DNA of 64,000 nucleotides from contig JBANSL010000005.1 of assembly GCA_037127255.1 (NCBI GenBank), forward strand, positions 81,473,160 through 81,537,159. Direction: 5' to 3'. The DNA is from Persicaria tinctoria. Its lineage: Eukaryota > Streptophyta > Magnoliopsida > Caryophyllales > Polygonaceae. Of this stretch, positions 12,535 through 24,320 are shown piece by piece. The position numbers were made by a program, and so were the translations under genes. Numbering within the stretch: the stretch's first letter is position 1; each line of letters begins with the position of its first letter. Under the pieces are notes generated by a model that worked only from the letters and a program-made list of their open reading frames with translations, ran no database searches and was not told the origin of the DNA.

Positions 12535-12922
12535 CTGATCGAACTGATTGATCAACAGATCAAGCAAGCATTTATATCCATATATATATATATAGTACGT
12601 GATATTGATTTTTGTGTTGTGCATCGATCAGTTCGAGCGGGAGAGGTGGCACATTCCTTCGGCGGTGGAGTGCTACATGAAGGAGAATGGGGCAACGAGG
12701 GAGGAAACCCACAGGGAGTTTCATGCGCAACTCGAAGGTGTGTGGAAGGACATCAACCTAGCGATGATGAGGCCGACAATCATACCGACTGCTTTGCTTG
12801 CTATCCAGTTGAACTTTGATCGGGTTGTGAGTTTGGTGTACAAAGAGGACGATGGATACACGTTCCCGGAGAAATCCATGAAACATCACATTGCATCCGT
12901 TCTAATCGACCCGATTCCATAA
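8774..12922 (+). CDS. Terpene synthase, TPS-a type (probable sesquiterpene synthase)
   Basis: Converts a prenyl diphosphate, most likely farnesyl diphosphate, to a terpene in the cytosol. Seven exons fit GT-AG rules and one frame: 8774-8905, 10186-10510, 10617-10995, 11667-11888, 11998-12136, 12237-12488, 12632-12922. The product is 579 residues, usual for TPS-a. The N terminus has RP-x8-W (Arg21 to Trp31) and no plastid transit peptide. RDR is at 295-297, the Mg-binding DDVYD at 332-336, and the second metal site N-D-x2-S-x3-E at 477-485. All key residues are intact, and seven exons of these sizes match the family. Intron 1 (1280 bases) carries three MITE insertions. The start is the first ATG after the TATA tract and gives the family-typical N terminus. 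Product specificity cannot be read from sequence. Neighbour of interest: the CYP76-like pseudogene at 47-51 kb. Confidence 0.93.
8961..9200. mobile_element. Stowaway-type MITE in terpene synthase intron 1
   Basis: The left end is CTCCATCGGTTAATTAAAA. The right end, reverse-complemented, is CTCCCCCCGTTAACCAAAA. TA flanks both ends. The element is 240 bases with an AT-rich, inverted interior. It is related to, but distinct from, the copy at 8200. Confidence 0.8.
9231..9535. mobile_element. MITE with TGTACACAACCCTTA termini
   Basis: The inverted termini are TGTACACAACCCTTA at 9231 and its complement ending at 9535. Inside, the word GATTATTCG(T/G) recurs (near 9313, 9342 and 9381). The same internal word and a similar CCCTTATTGTGTA end occur in the larger element inside the P450 intron at 48.56-50.24 kb. 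Both belong to one family. No target duplication was found. Confidence 0.6.
9581..9718. mobile_element. Miniature inverted element with paired TGCACGTC palindromes
   Basis: The ends ATACACCGCAAATC and GATTTGGGGTGTAT are inverted with one mismatch. Just inside each end is a perfect palindrome TGCACGTC-N6-GACGTGCA (9607-9628 and 9682-9703). The element is 138 bases. The ACGT cores resemble G-box or ABRE-type binding sites, but regulatory use is speculation. Confidence 0.55.
12499..12533. repeat. (AT)n microsatellite in terpene synthase intron 6
   Basis: An uninterrupted run of about 17 AT dinucleotides lies just after the intron 6 donor. A second shorter run lies near 12580-12594. Confidence 0.9.
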
Positions 12923-13048
12923 TTAATACAGCGCGCTATGATCATTCTGAGGGTTTTGGTTGCTATATATATCCATCAATGTCGGTTCTTGGTTTTGCTG
13001 CCATGTTTAATTTGGGTATCAAATCACTTGCATCTTAAAAACAATAAC

Positions 13049-13054
13049 AATAAA
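13049..13054 (+). terminator. Terpene synthase polyadenylation signal
   Basis: AATAAA lies about 127 bases after the stop codon, in AT-rich sequence. This is the only canonical signal before the Pack-MULE begins at 13216. Confidence 0.5.
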
Positions 13055-15002
13055 GCCAATGTCGTTGGCGTTGAATTTCATATCTGTTAGCTAAAGTGTT
13101 GTGTGTAAGTTCCGTTATTTGTTACAAATCAAATTTCGGAGAATTATATATGAAAACCCGAATTCTCTTTGGTGATTCGATCTATTTTCTATGCCACTGG
13201 GTGTCAATCTTTCAAGGGGAATTATTAGTAAATACCCCACTTTGATAATTGGTTTGCAAATATACCTAGTTTTGAAAACAATTGCATCTATATTTGAAAA
13301 TTTGCAAAAATACCTTATTTAATTATCAAAATTATCCAACACCCCAAAAATTCAGGAAAAAAAAAGGTCAACCCTCGATCCCAATCCCTAATTCGTTGGT
13401 GCCTGACCCCAAGGGTTGCCGTCATCAAGCCCTTGGGCTCTCCTCGCTCATCTGGCCGCCGACTAATCTCACCGAGTCTCTCTTCTGTGGCCGCCGGCTC
13501 GCCGCCGCTCTAATCTCCCCTCCATCTCTGGTTGTCGATCTCATGCTCGAACCTCATCTCTTTGCTCTCATCTCTCTCTATTGCTGCTCTGTCTCTGTTG
13601 ATTGTTGCTACTCCGTCAGTTGCTCACACTGGCTGCAAGCTCGTCGTCATCGCCCTACTCCCTTTTCTCTCTGCTTTATCTCCTAGATCTGGTATCTACT
13701 ATAGTCAGTCACCGTGCTCTCCACTCTCGTCAGTCGTTGTGCTCGCCTCTTTCATTTCTCTGCTTTGTCTCGCTTCTCATCTTCCCACTTGCTCGATTTG
13801 GTTTCAACCTGTCCGGTATAAGCCTGATCTCACCTTATGACTTCTTCTTGTGCATAGATTACATTGGTTTACAGTGATTTTGTTTTGGTCGAATTGGATT
13901 ACGGTGATTTAATATGTGAATTGTGAAGTAGATTACCTTGGATATGTGATTTAATCTGTGAATCTGTGAATTGGATAACGGTGCCATTTGTGTTGTATAT
14001 AGAGATGCTCATTATATTTGTATTCTTCTTTTTATTGTTCTCTTTCTCAAGTAATGAAATTTCAGGTGCAAATTTTCATTGTGACGATTTTAATCATGCA
14101 TACACACAACTTTCAATCTCTGCAACTAGCTACACGAGAGAATTTTGACTTTGAGGCAAAATTCAGATTGGTATGGGGTATGAATTGTGGCGAATTTTGA
14201 ATTTTGACTTTCATCTCAAGGTGATGTGTTTTTCTTTTGAGATATTTGAAGTGTTTTCCTTTCATATTGTTATGTCTTGTGTGCTTTAGCAATTCTAAAA
14301 TATATAGGAATTCATTCCAACAACTATTTGAAGTGTTTTCTTTTGTGCTTCAACTTTCAATCTTTACACTTTTTTTTTCTCTATTGCTTTAGCTATTCTA
14401 AAATATATAGGAATTGCATAATTTGTTTCATCTGATGGCACAAATTCTTCAAAATAGGTAGTTGATTGATTGTTTCCTAGTTGTTCATACTTCATAGCTT
14501 GAGGATTGATACCACAGTCCATACCTTTTTACGTTTTCCTTTTACCACCCCCTCTAGATCCCCTGTTAAGTCCACCACACTCCCTAGTATCCCCTTATTG
14601 TCCAACCAAACCAACATGTTTTTTTTTATCGTTTTTAAACTAATGTCACTCGGAATGTGATATCTTATGATGCCTTCTCTGTTTAAAAAATGAAAGGGCT
14701 GATTAAAACGTTGGTTGCTAATTTGATAACTGATAGGATTTTTCAGGATACTCTTTTATCTCTTCTTCTTACCATTAGAGTATCTTATGATGCCTTCTCT
14801 GTTTCAGATTGTGCCTCCTGCACTCCTATTCAATATACTACTACATTGTTAGCTTGAACATGTTCTGTTTGATTACATATATCGCATATGAAAAATTATC
14901 GCAATTTCTTGACATAAACGGTTCTATATGTAGAACGTGTGCTGATCCTTGTTGTTCCATTTGTTGACTACTTGGTGTTTCGATTGGGACTCTTGAACAT
15001 GA

Positions 15003-15823
15003 TTTTTCAGATGAACAAGAAGAGAAAGATGATTCAGATTTTGACATCTCTGCATTTCTCAAGGAAGCTAAACGAAAGAAAGAGTAGTTGGAAATCCTCA
15101 AGGAAAAGGTTAGTTAGACACTCATTGATTCAACATCTTTGACATGAATGTTAAGTTTCTATTTACCTTTCATTCATGAAACTAGGTTTGCTGCCTTGAA
15201 TGTTTAATAAGAGTTATATTTGCGTTTTTCCATTATTTCTATTATTGTTTTAACCTGATTGATGCTCGTGGTTCTTTGAGGTTGCATATATTCTGTACAT
15301 TTTGATTTGAATTAGTCTGCGTAGAGTACATGTTTTGGGGGTAACTGAGTTTTTATGCATATAGTTTGTACTCAACAAATATGATTTGGATCAGTTTGTG
15401 CTTACTTTGTATGACGAGGTAGATTTTAGGGCTGAGAAGTTTAAGATGTATTCCTATTTTAACTTGGAACTTACCTCTCTTTATGTTTCAGCTTAAGGTG
15501 GATTGTATGGTATTCTCGGGTGCGATTAGCAAGCTGCATCCAATGAGAACTCCAGGTTGATTAGGTACTTGGGCAAGTGGTTGAAGAAATATGAAAGGTT
15601 CCCTTAGGCTATTCCGTGTCCCGAGGCACAGAGCGTGCTTGCTTTGAACGCATGCTAGTGGGTTCCGACTGTTGAGACTGTTGCGGAGGCCCTTGGAGCT
15701 GTTATTGATAAGTGGTTTTCGTTGTTGGTGCTGCATTCTAAGTTTCACCGAGAGCTGAAATTGGTTGAAGTTGTGCTGAGTTCATTGGTTGTTGAGGGGA
15801 TCGGAGACTGTGTGGCTCTTTGA
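15003..15823 (+). pseudogene. Captured host-gene fragments inside the Pack-MULE
   Basis: Two exon-like blocks in the same direction. The first (about 15009-15090) reads as an acidic then basic segment (SDEQEEKDDSDFDISAFLKEA). The second (about 15491-15823) reads, with stops and shifts, RYLGKWLKKYERFP, then IPCPEAQSVLALNA, then TVAEALGAVIDKWF, then KLVEVVLSSLVVEGIGD. A CAG precedes each block in intron-like position. In-frame stops show that it is dead. The parent gene is not recognised. Confidence 0.45.
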
Positions 15824-16439
15824 CTAGTTTGATTGAAATATCTAAATTTGAATCGCAAGCTTATTAGTTCTTTTTTGGTATTATTTTCCATTTCCTGTAG
15901 AAGTTTAAGTCTTATGAAAGTTTGCAAGTTTCGCGAGGAGAAGATGAGGGTAATGCTATGAAATTGGTCTTTGTGGACATGAATGAACACATGTTTTGAT
16001 ACAATATGATATATGAAACTTTTATTTTTGTGATTGAAGAAAGTGTTGTGTTGTATCTAAAAATGTTTGATTTCTTACTTTGATGAACCTGCATATTCAT
16101 CATGTTCTAGAGATTAAGACACCAAATGCAATGCACAGAGAAAACAATGTGTCAAAACTAGATTGTTAACTAGCCAGATGATCCAATAAACTGTAGTTGT
16201 TCATACCCATGACTGCAGTAACAATCAATCGAAGATAAAGCATATTCCACTGTAAGATATGGTTGTCACATGAACCTCTTACTTTCGCAGTAGTTTGAAC
16301 AAAGATTTAAGAAGATAAAGTTTAGGTTAGATCAAAATAGAAGATAAAGTTTAGGTATTGTTAGAGGCGGGTTAGGTAATGTATATTGGAGGGAATATCT
16401 AGTAGCAGGCGGCAATTAAGCGGTTAGGGTTAAAAATCT

Positions 16440-16930
16440 AGTTGTTATGATTTAGGTCAAAATCGTATCTTTACTCAATCTCCCGCCGATTTTTTATCAT
16501 ATCCTGTCAATATTCGTATGTCGGATTGTCAAGAACAATATTCATCCTGTCAGTGTGATAATATTATGGTTTCAAGATATATATTGACAATCCTTTTGTA
16601 AATATGGTTAATATTCCTAAAGATATGATTAACCGTATCTTCATTGATTCTCTCCCCATTTATAGGTTTAATCCTGTCAAAATAAACCTACAACATTGTC
16701 ACTATGAACATTATTCCTGTCGTTATGGACAAATAACTTTGTCATCTTGGACAAGTCTTTAATTTCTAGTTATTGTATGGATAAAATCGTATCTTTATTC
16801 TCTTTCCTATTATAGACTTCATCCTGTCATTATTAATTATCAAGTTTGTCTTAAAAAACCTACATCCCGTCAAAAACAATTTTTATTCCTGTCACTTTTG
16901 ATTTTCTTAATAAGGTGATGATTTTCATCC
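16440..16930. repeat. Cluster of CCTGTCA words
   Basis: ATCCTGTCA or a one-base variant occurs about seven times in 490 bases, near the right end of the Pack-MULE, mixed with GTC-AAxA words. This is consistent with subterminal short repeats. No coding frame is present. Confidence 0.4.
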
Positions 16931-17286
16931 GGCTAGTTTTATTATTCTAAAATTTTCGAGAAAAATATATTGAAAATATTATTTTAATATATATTTCATT
17001 TTTTTATATATTTTTTACTTTTCTTTAAATTCATAATTCTCCTTTTAATGATTTTTATATTTAAATTTAAAGGTAAAATCAGTCATTATTTTTTAGCACA
17101 AATGATCTATTTTTTAGCACAAATGACCCACCTATTCTATTTTTGCTATTCTCAGAAAACGGGTATACTTTTGCAAACCGAATACCAATTTGGTGTATTT
17201 ATGCAAATCGGCCATCTTTCAAAGCCTTGATCGTTGTCTTTCTACCAAAGTCGACAGAAGATCTATTTCTTGTTCAGCATATATGT

Positions 17287-17600
17287 AGGGGTGTTATTTG
17301 AGCGGAGTAGCTTGAGCTCGTTCATTTTTTAAACAAGCCGAGTATCAGCACGATTTTAAGCTCGTTCAAAGCTCGCCTCGCTCGATTTAATCTTGAATTT
17401 TATGAAATTTCTAAAATTTTCTATGTTTTGAGCAAATATTGCTTAATACTCGAAAAAAAAGCTCGACTCAAACTCATTTATTTCCTAGACGAGCCAAGTA
17501 CGTATGAGCACATTAATTTTAAGCTCGGCTCGTTTAGAAACGAGTCGATCGAATATGAACAGACAATATATGGCTCGTTCGCCTCGAATAACATCCCTAT
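17287..17600. mobile_element. hAT-like MITE with TAGGG ends
   Basis: The left end is TAGGGGTGTTATTTGAG. The right end, reverse-complemented, is TAGGGATGTTATTCGAGG. The interior is rich in GCTCG words, as in the better preserved relative at 36264-36743. A clear 8-bp target duplication was not found here, so the borders are approximate. Confidence 0.55.
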
Positions 17601-17674
17601 TCAACAAGGATACATGACCGATCCTGACAAAATAGAGGCACGGAGCGAATAAAAATTAAGGCCCTAATAAATTG

Positions 17675-20600
17675 ATTTTTTTAAATAATAGCATATATAT
17701 ATTCCCTAACTTATTGTACAAGTCATGTACTCCTATATAAGTCAATTAATGAGAAAGGCAAACCCTAAGGGGGATTATTGAATCGTGTAAATTATAACAT
17801 GGTATCAAAGCTTGAAACCCTAACCCTAATTGCTCCTCCTTCCTACCCACCCGCCGCCGCTCTTCCTGAAACCCTAGCCGTCGGTCCCCCTCGGCGCACC
17901 TCTTTCGTCTCACCATGTCCAACACTAACGAAGTCCTCGACCCCAACATCGGCAATACCCCCGACAACACTGCTGACTCCCCTTCCCCCTCTAAACCTCC
18001 CTTCCACTCGACCCTAGCCATCTCCAACATCAAGCATCTCATCCCGCTTGTTCTCGATACTTCCGACACCAAATACAAATCCTGGGCGGCTCTCTTTCAT
18101 GTTGCAGCGCGGGCTCATCGGGTGCTCGATCACATTGATGCATCCGTTCCCCGACATGCAGCCGTCGATGATGACCTTTGGGATCAACTCGACACTATCA
18201 TCCTTCAATGGATATATGCAACTATCTCATCGGATCTCCTTCTGGCCATTCTTGAACCGGATGCCACCGCTCTCTCGGCATGGACGAGGTTGAAGAACAT
18301 TTTCCAAGATAACAAAGAATCCCGTGCTGTATATCTGCAGAACGAATTCTCCATTTGCTGATTGGAAACTTTCTCATCCGTCTTCGAATACTGTCGGCAT
18401 CTTAAGGACCTCGTTGATCAGTTGAAGAACGTCGATTCCGCTCTTTCCGAATGACAGATGGTCATACAGATGATCGCCGGCCTCACGCCTGAGTATGACA
18501 CAATAGCCAGCTTTATCCAACAGACATCACCCCTGCTCGATTTTGCCAAAGCTCAGTCCATGGTCCGACTAGAGGAATCGCGACGCCACAAGCGTGACTC
18601 CCTTGCCGCTGATGCCAAAGCACTCGCTGCTGCAACTGCTCTGCCTGAACCGCCTTCGAACACAGCGTCGCAACCACCCCCATAGTCCGAAAACTCAAGG
18701 CGGCAATCGTCTGGTGGCCGTGGTCGCGATCATGGACGCGGACGTGGTCGTGATCGTGGTCGTGGACCAGGGGTTGTGCACTTTCAGCGCACACCATTTG
18801 GATGGATGCAAGTTCCTGGCTTCTCTCAGCAGCAGCAGCAATCGGCCCCTTGGCGACTCTAGGGCTGGAACCCCGGCCTATGCTCGGAGCTGCCCTTCGG
18901 TCGCCCACTCCTTAGGCAAACACCGCATAGGGAGACCCATACGTAGGGTTCATGTTGCCATCCGACCTGTCTGCGTCTTTCAACTCTTTGACACTGTACC
19001 CGCCTGACAATTCATGGTACATGGATACGGGTGCATCATCTCACATGACCAATAACCAAGGTATGCTTTCTTCCATCTCCTCTAAGAGTTCGTCCCCTTC
19101 TGTGATTGTAGGTAATGGTTCTCGTATACCAACTTTGGGTTCTGGAAAATCCACCTAACCCACACCCACCAATCCCCTCCACTTGCGTCGTGTTTTGATT
19201 GCCCCCCATATCATCAAAAACCTTATATCTGTCCGTCAGTTCACAACTGACAATAATGTACATGTCTGTTGAATTTGACTCGTATGGTTTTTCTGTGAAG
19301 GATCTTCAAACGGGAACTCATCAACTGAGATGCACTAGCTCCGGCGAGCTCGACCCCATCACCACACCGTCAACTCCCCTGTCTCTGTCTGTTGTGTTGG
19401 CTCCTGTGTGGCATGCTCGTTGTGGTCACCCAGGCGCACCCGTCTTCAATTTACTTAGGAACCTTTGTTTACCTCATTGTAATAAAGTGGATGATTCCTC
19501 TCTTTGTCACTCGTGTCAATTGGGGAAACATACCCGTCTGCCATTTCATGCTTCTAGGTCTTTTACTACTTGTATGTTTCAATTGATTCATAGTGATGTG
19601 TGGACATCTCCTATTGTCGGTAGAACTGGTCATAAATATTATCTTTTGTTTATTGATGATTACTCTACTTTTCTATGGGTGTTTCCACTTAAATTCAAAT
19701 CTCAAGTCTACACCAAATTTGTGCAATTTCATCAATATGTTTGGACTCAATTCAACTGTCCTATCAAAGCTTTCCAATGTGACAACGGGAAGGAATTTGA
19801 TAACCATTATTTTCATTCCTTCTTTCAGAAACATGGGATTGTCTTTCGACTCTAATGTCCATATACATCTCCTCAAAATGGAAAAGCAGAACGTACAATC
19901 CGAACCATCAACAACATTATCCGCACACTCCTGTTCCATGCCTCTGTGCCCCCTCGGCTCTGGCATTTCTCTCTCAATGTGGCTTCATACCTTCTAAACA
20001 TTCTTCCCTCTCCTATCCTCAAACAAAGGTCCCCAACTCAACTTCTGTATCTCTTGACACCTCGCTTCGATCACCTTCGGGTGTTTGGTTGTCTATGCTA
20101 CCCTAATCTATCCGCTCAAACCTCTCATAAACTCCAACCACGCTCAAGTGCATGTGTGTTTCTAGGTTATCTTGACAATCATCGTGGCTACATTTGCCTA
20201 GATCTCACCACCAAGAAACTCATTATGTCTCGGCAGTCACGTTTGACGAGTTCGTCTTTCCCTTGTCTCGCCCAAACACATCTCCCCTGAGGACCCTCCC
20301 ATTGATGTCGATGTCTCCCCGCTCCTATCACAATTCCTAAATGGCTCGCCGGCCGCTGCATCACCCCACCGAGCTTCCCCTTGATCACCGTCACCCACTC
20401 CTGTGCACACACCGGCCCACCCCACTCCTCTTGCTCCCGACAACTTACCCCCAGCCCCGGCACCGATACCCCCAACAGCCCCTACCATCACCAACATCCA
20501 CCCCATGACTACTCGTAGCAAGGATGGTATTGTTCAACCTCGTCGCCTTTTTGATCTCGGTACCACTACCTCACACAAACAACCAATTTCCCCCCTCCCT

Positions 20601-22080
20601 ACATCCCACAAATCAGCCCTGCTAGACCCAAATTGGTGTGCAGCCATGACTGCCGAATATCGGGCTCTTATTGGTAATGGAACTTGGGAATTGGTACCCC
20701 ACCCGACTGAGGTGAATGTTGTTCGGTGCATGTGGCTGTTTCGCCACAAACTGCGATCTGATGGCTCTCTGGAACGCTATAAAGCTCGGCTGGTGGCTAA
20801 TGGTCAATCTCAGGAAGTCGGAATTGATTGTGGAGAAACGTTCAGCCCAGTGGTTAAACCAACACCTGTTCGTATGGTTCTGCACTTGGCGATCTCTCGG
20901 TCTTGGTCCATTCATCAGTTGGATGTCAAGAATGCTTTCCTTCATGGGCATCTTCATGAGACAGTCTACATGTTTCAACCGCCAGGCTTCGTCGACCCGA
21001 CTCGGCCTAAGCATGTCTGCCTCCTTAATAAATCTCTCTACGGCCTCAAACAAGCTCCGTGTGCCTGGTACCAACGGTTTGCATCATTCTTGATTCAGAT
21101 TGGGTTTCACAGCAGTCGCTCAGATTCCTCGTTGTTCATCATTCGCCGCGTCACTCAGACTGCATATTTGCTGGTGTATGTGGATGATATTATCTTGCTT
21201 GCTTCTACCGATTCCCTCAGGACAGACATCATCAGTTTGCTCGGCCGAGAATTTGCTCTGTCTGATTTAGGCCCTCTCTTATACTTTCTGGGTGTTGTTG
21301 CTACCCGGACATCCTCAGGCCTCTTTCTGTCACAAGAACAGTATGCCCGTGAGATTGTGGAACGTGTAGGTATGACCGGCTGTAATCCTGCAGTCACCCC
21401 TGTCGACCCTGGCACTAAGCTTAGTGCTCAGGCCGGCAAACCAGTGTCAGATCCTACCCTGTATCGCAGCCTAGCGGGTGCTCTTCAGTATCTGACGTTC
21501 ACTCGCCCTGACATCTCCTATGTTGTTCAGCAGATCTGCTTGTTCATGCATGATCCGAGGGACGGTCACTTCGCTGCACATAAGCGCATCATTTGGTACG
21601 TTCACGGTACTTACTCGTTGGGCATCACTATCCATCCGGCGTCCTCTCCATCCATTGTCGCTTACACATATGTTGACTGGGCTAGTTGTCTGGATACTCG
21701 TCGCTCTACGTCAGGTTACTGTGTGTTTCTCAATGACACATTGATTTCCTGGTCTGCTAAACGACAATCTGTCATCTCCCGATCCAGCGTCGAGGCCGAG
21801 TACCGTGGGGTGGCCAACGTCGTCGCCGAATGTACCTGGTTGCGAAATCTGTTGTTCGAATTACACTGCCCCCTATCTCGGGCCTCTCTGGTCTACACTG
21901 ATAACGTGTCTGCTACGTATCTGGCTTCGAACCCGGTGCAACATCGGCGCATCAAACACGTTGAGATTGACATTCATTTTGTTCGCGAGAAGGTCGCACT
22001 TGGTCATGTCCGGGTTCTTCACGTACCATCCGCCTACCCGTATGCAGACCAAACACAAAAGCCAGTCACGATAGCAACAC
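17675..22080 (+). mobile_element. Ty1/Copia retrotransposon, broken, 3' truncated
   Basis: A primer-binding site TGGTATCAAAGC (initiator tRNA-Met type) at 17800-17811 follows a putative short 5' LTR ending AACA at 17799. Domains follow in Copia order: gag (from 17915), protease (WYMDTGASSHM near 19014), the GAG-pre-integrase HxxC/CxxC finger (near 19412-19530), the integrase core (from about 19585), reverse transcriptase (with YVDD at about 21177) and RNase H (to about 22035). Gag has stops near 18359, 18452 and 18683, and at least three frame changes precede the reverse transcriptase. RNase H has YTYVDWASC where the family has an Asp-Ala-Asp-Trp core, so a catalytic Asp seems lost. The sequence departs from the family after about 22040, and no 3' LTR follows. 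Confidence 0.85.
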
Positions 22081-22115
22081 CGATTGGAAGAGATGCCCTG
22101 CATCTGACTACTTGA
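20403..22115 (+). pseudogene. Copia reverse transcriptase and RNase H frame
   Basis: The longest open frame of the element, 570 codons. It covers the end of the linker, the whole reverse transcriptase (WELVPHP, ARLVANGQSQ, QLDVKNAFLHG, YGLKQAP, LLVYVDDII) and the RNase H domain (STSGYCVFLND, SRSSVEAEYR, YTDNVSA). The last 25 codons do not match the family, because the end is replaced by unrelated sequence. The gag, protease and integrase frames upstream are separated from it by frameshifts, so no full polyprotein can be made. Confidence 0.85.
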
Positions 22116-22760
22116 TGGAGACGATGATGGCAACGGTGGTAGACCCGGTGAGTCGGTCGATAGTTGAGGCAGCAGAAGTAAGTGGTCGATTGTCCGAGTC
22201 AAGTGAGTCTTCGTCGATGACATCGGTAGTGAATAACAGCTTTTTATAGTGTCGCTGATGGCGCTGGTGGAGCAATGGTGGTGAGTTTTCAAGGTACATA
22301 GTTGTTGACGGAGGCCATCTCGGTGGTGACGCCTCTAGCATCGAAGCCGGAGGAGAGTGAGAGTCTCTCAAACTTGATGCTCTGAAATGAACACAGATCG
22401 AAATAAACAATTAATTGAAAGAGAATCGACACATATGGAATTAATTTGTAGGTTCGATTAGGAAGGGAAATCGAAATCAATCAGGCGAACCTTAATGGAA
22501 ATCTTGGGCTTCCGAGGGAAATCGATACATACGAATGGTAAATGGCTACTATGGCAATGCACAGGGGGAGGAAGAAGATGTTATTGCTAAATTTCTACTT
22601 CAATTGAGATTAGCGGTGAAAAAATCATGAAAGTTTGTATCTTGGTATGTATTACCTGTTTCTATTCCCAATTAAGGATAAACCCTTAATTTCGATTATC
22701 AGTGGTTTGATTTGGTCGGATTTCGTATTCCCTCTATGCTCTAGTATCAAATCCGGGCTT
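22116..22760. other. No gene recognised
   Basis: Includes minus-strand open frames between 22108 and 22480 that are Ser/Pro rich with no domain. The stretch adjoins the truncated Copia end, so it may be captured or foreign sequence. Nothing further can be supported. Confidence 0.4.
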
Positions 22761-22764
22761 CGAT

Positions 22765-24125
22765 TGACAATGTTTTGTAGTTGGTGACAATCAGTTGATG
22801 ATACTATTTATTGTTGGTGATAACAGATTACTAAAATATAGGTTGGTGATAATAGGGGGTGGTGATAATGTTCTCTATTTAGAGATAATAGATTGGTGGA
22901 AATGTTTTTTAGTTGGTAACAATTGGTTTGTGACAATGTTTGGTGACAATGTTCACTTGTTGGTGACAATAAGTTGATGAAAATAATTTGATGACAGTGT
23001 TTCATACTTGTTGACAATAGGTTGGTGACAATATCTTTGTAGTGGGTGATAGTATGTAGTTAGTGAAAATTGGTGGTGACAATATTTTATAGTATGTGAC
23101 AATAAGCTGGTGACAATGTTCTGTAATTGATGACAATGATTAGTGACAGTGTTCACTTGTTGGTGATAATAAGTTGGTGAAAATAATTTGATGACAATGT
23201 TTCATAGTTGTTGACAATAGGTTGGTGACAATATCTTTGTAGTGGGTGATAGTATGTAGTTAGTGAAAATTGGTGGTGACAATATTTTATAGTTGATGAC
23301 AAAAAGTTGGTGACAATGTTCTGTAGTTGATGGCAATGTTCCGTAATTGATGACAATGTTCTATAATTGATGACAATAGGTTGGTGACAGCGTTCACTAG
23401 TACCAGATATTTGTTCAAATAATATTTTGGTGACAATTTCATGTGAGATAAACTAGTCAAATTTTTAAAATTTTATTTGACGACAGAATTTGATGATATA
23501 TAATGTGATGGTGACATTTATTGTGGGGATAATAACATGGTGATTGTTTTAATCAAAGTGTTATGATGATATATTTTTGTGAGCGTTAATGGTTCAACAT
23601 TTTAAAATATAGATTGATGATAAATTAACAATGCCTTGGGAATGTAAAATGTTATCGTGATAATTTTTTAAGGTTACAATATCGTGGTGACAATATATTG
23701 TCATCAACCTCATCACTAACCGTTGTTACATGCAACTGTCACCAGAAGAAAATTATTCATCACCAAAAAAATATATATCACCAACAATTGTCACAAGAAA
23801 AAATTTCTCCAACTATCACCAGAAAAAAATAAAATGTCACCCAAAAAGGCAATTATCACCAAAAAATTTATCACAAACAACTGTCACCGAAAATAATTGT
23901 CATAAAAAAAATCTCAATCACTGGAAAGGTTAATTGTCACAAACAAATATCACCGGAAAAATTGTCACCAACATTTGTCACCAAGAAAAAAAATCAATTG
24001 TCACCAGAAAAAATTTCCCCCAATTGTCACCAGGAAAAAATAAAATGTCACAACAAAAAGACAATTGTCACCAAGAAAATTATCACAAACAACTGTCATT
24101 GAAAATAATTGTCATCAAATATAGG
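22765..24125. repeat. Long inverted array of the GTGACAAT motif
   Basis: From about 22765 to 23450 the plus strand carries dozens of GGTGACAAT or GATGACAAT words spaced 15-40 bases apart. From about 23690 to 24120 the same word appears in the opposite sense (ATTGTCACC). The two arrays converge near 23690-23705, where GTGACAATATATTGTCATC is a perfect local palindrome. Inside the left array a 200-base unit is tandemly duplicated (copies begin GTTCACTTGTTGGTGA at 22951 and 23151). No reading frame makes sense. It may be the subterminal repeats of a non-autonomous DNA transposon or a foldback element. Confidence 0.7.
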
Positions 24126-24320
24126 TATTAAATGAAATTGTCAATGTTAACTAGTCAAAGTCAAAATTAAAAAAGTCAAAGGGGAAGGAGGAATGGTAAA
24201 GGATGGAAAGGGAGGGTAAAAATGTCAAATATGGACACTTACCTATTTTTTTTAAAAAGTGAACATTTATTTAATTTTGTCTTCTTTTTTTGGACATCCA
24301 CTAAATTAAACCAAAAAATA
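24126..24320. other. No gene seen
   Basis: AT-rich spacer between the inverted array and the duplicated kinase-intron segment. Confidence 0.5.

Larger units (their letters stand above)
13216..17213. mobile_element. Pack-MULE (non-autonomous Mutator-like element)
   Basis: Flanked by a perfect 9-bp target duplication, ATCTTTCAA, at 13207-13215 and 17214-17222. The terminal inverted repeats are degenerate but align over about 70 bases: left GGGGAATTATTAGTAAATA, right complement GGCCGATTTGCATAAATA, both continuing through GGTTTGCAAA. No transposase is present. The interior holds host-like sequence: a CT-rich, UTR-like stretch with open frames at 13380-13860, and exon-like pieces at 15000-15820. 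A 9-bp duplication, long TIRs and captured gene sequence define a Pack-MULE. It lies directly behind the terpene synthase. Confidence 0.75.

Noticed and set aside
13282..13877. Three overlapping Ser/Leu/Cys-rich frames behind the TPS gene
   Set aside because: CT-rich UTR-like sequence inside the Pack-MULE. No domain, and all three frames are open.
22108..22480. Minus-strand frames after the Copia element
   Set aside because: No family features and no splice or promoter evidence.
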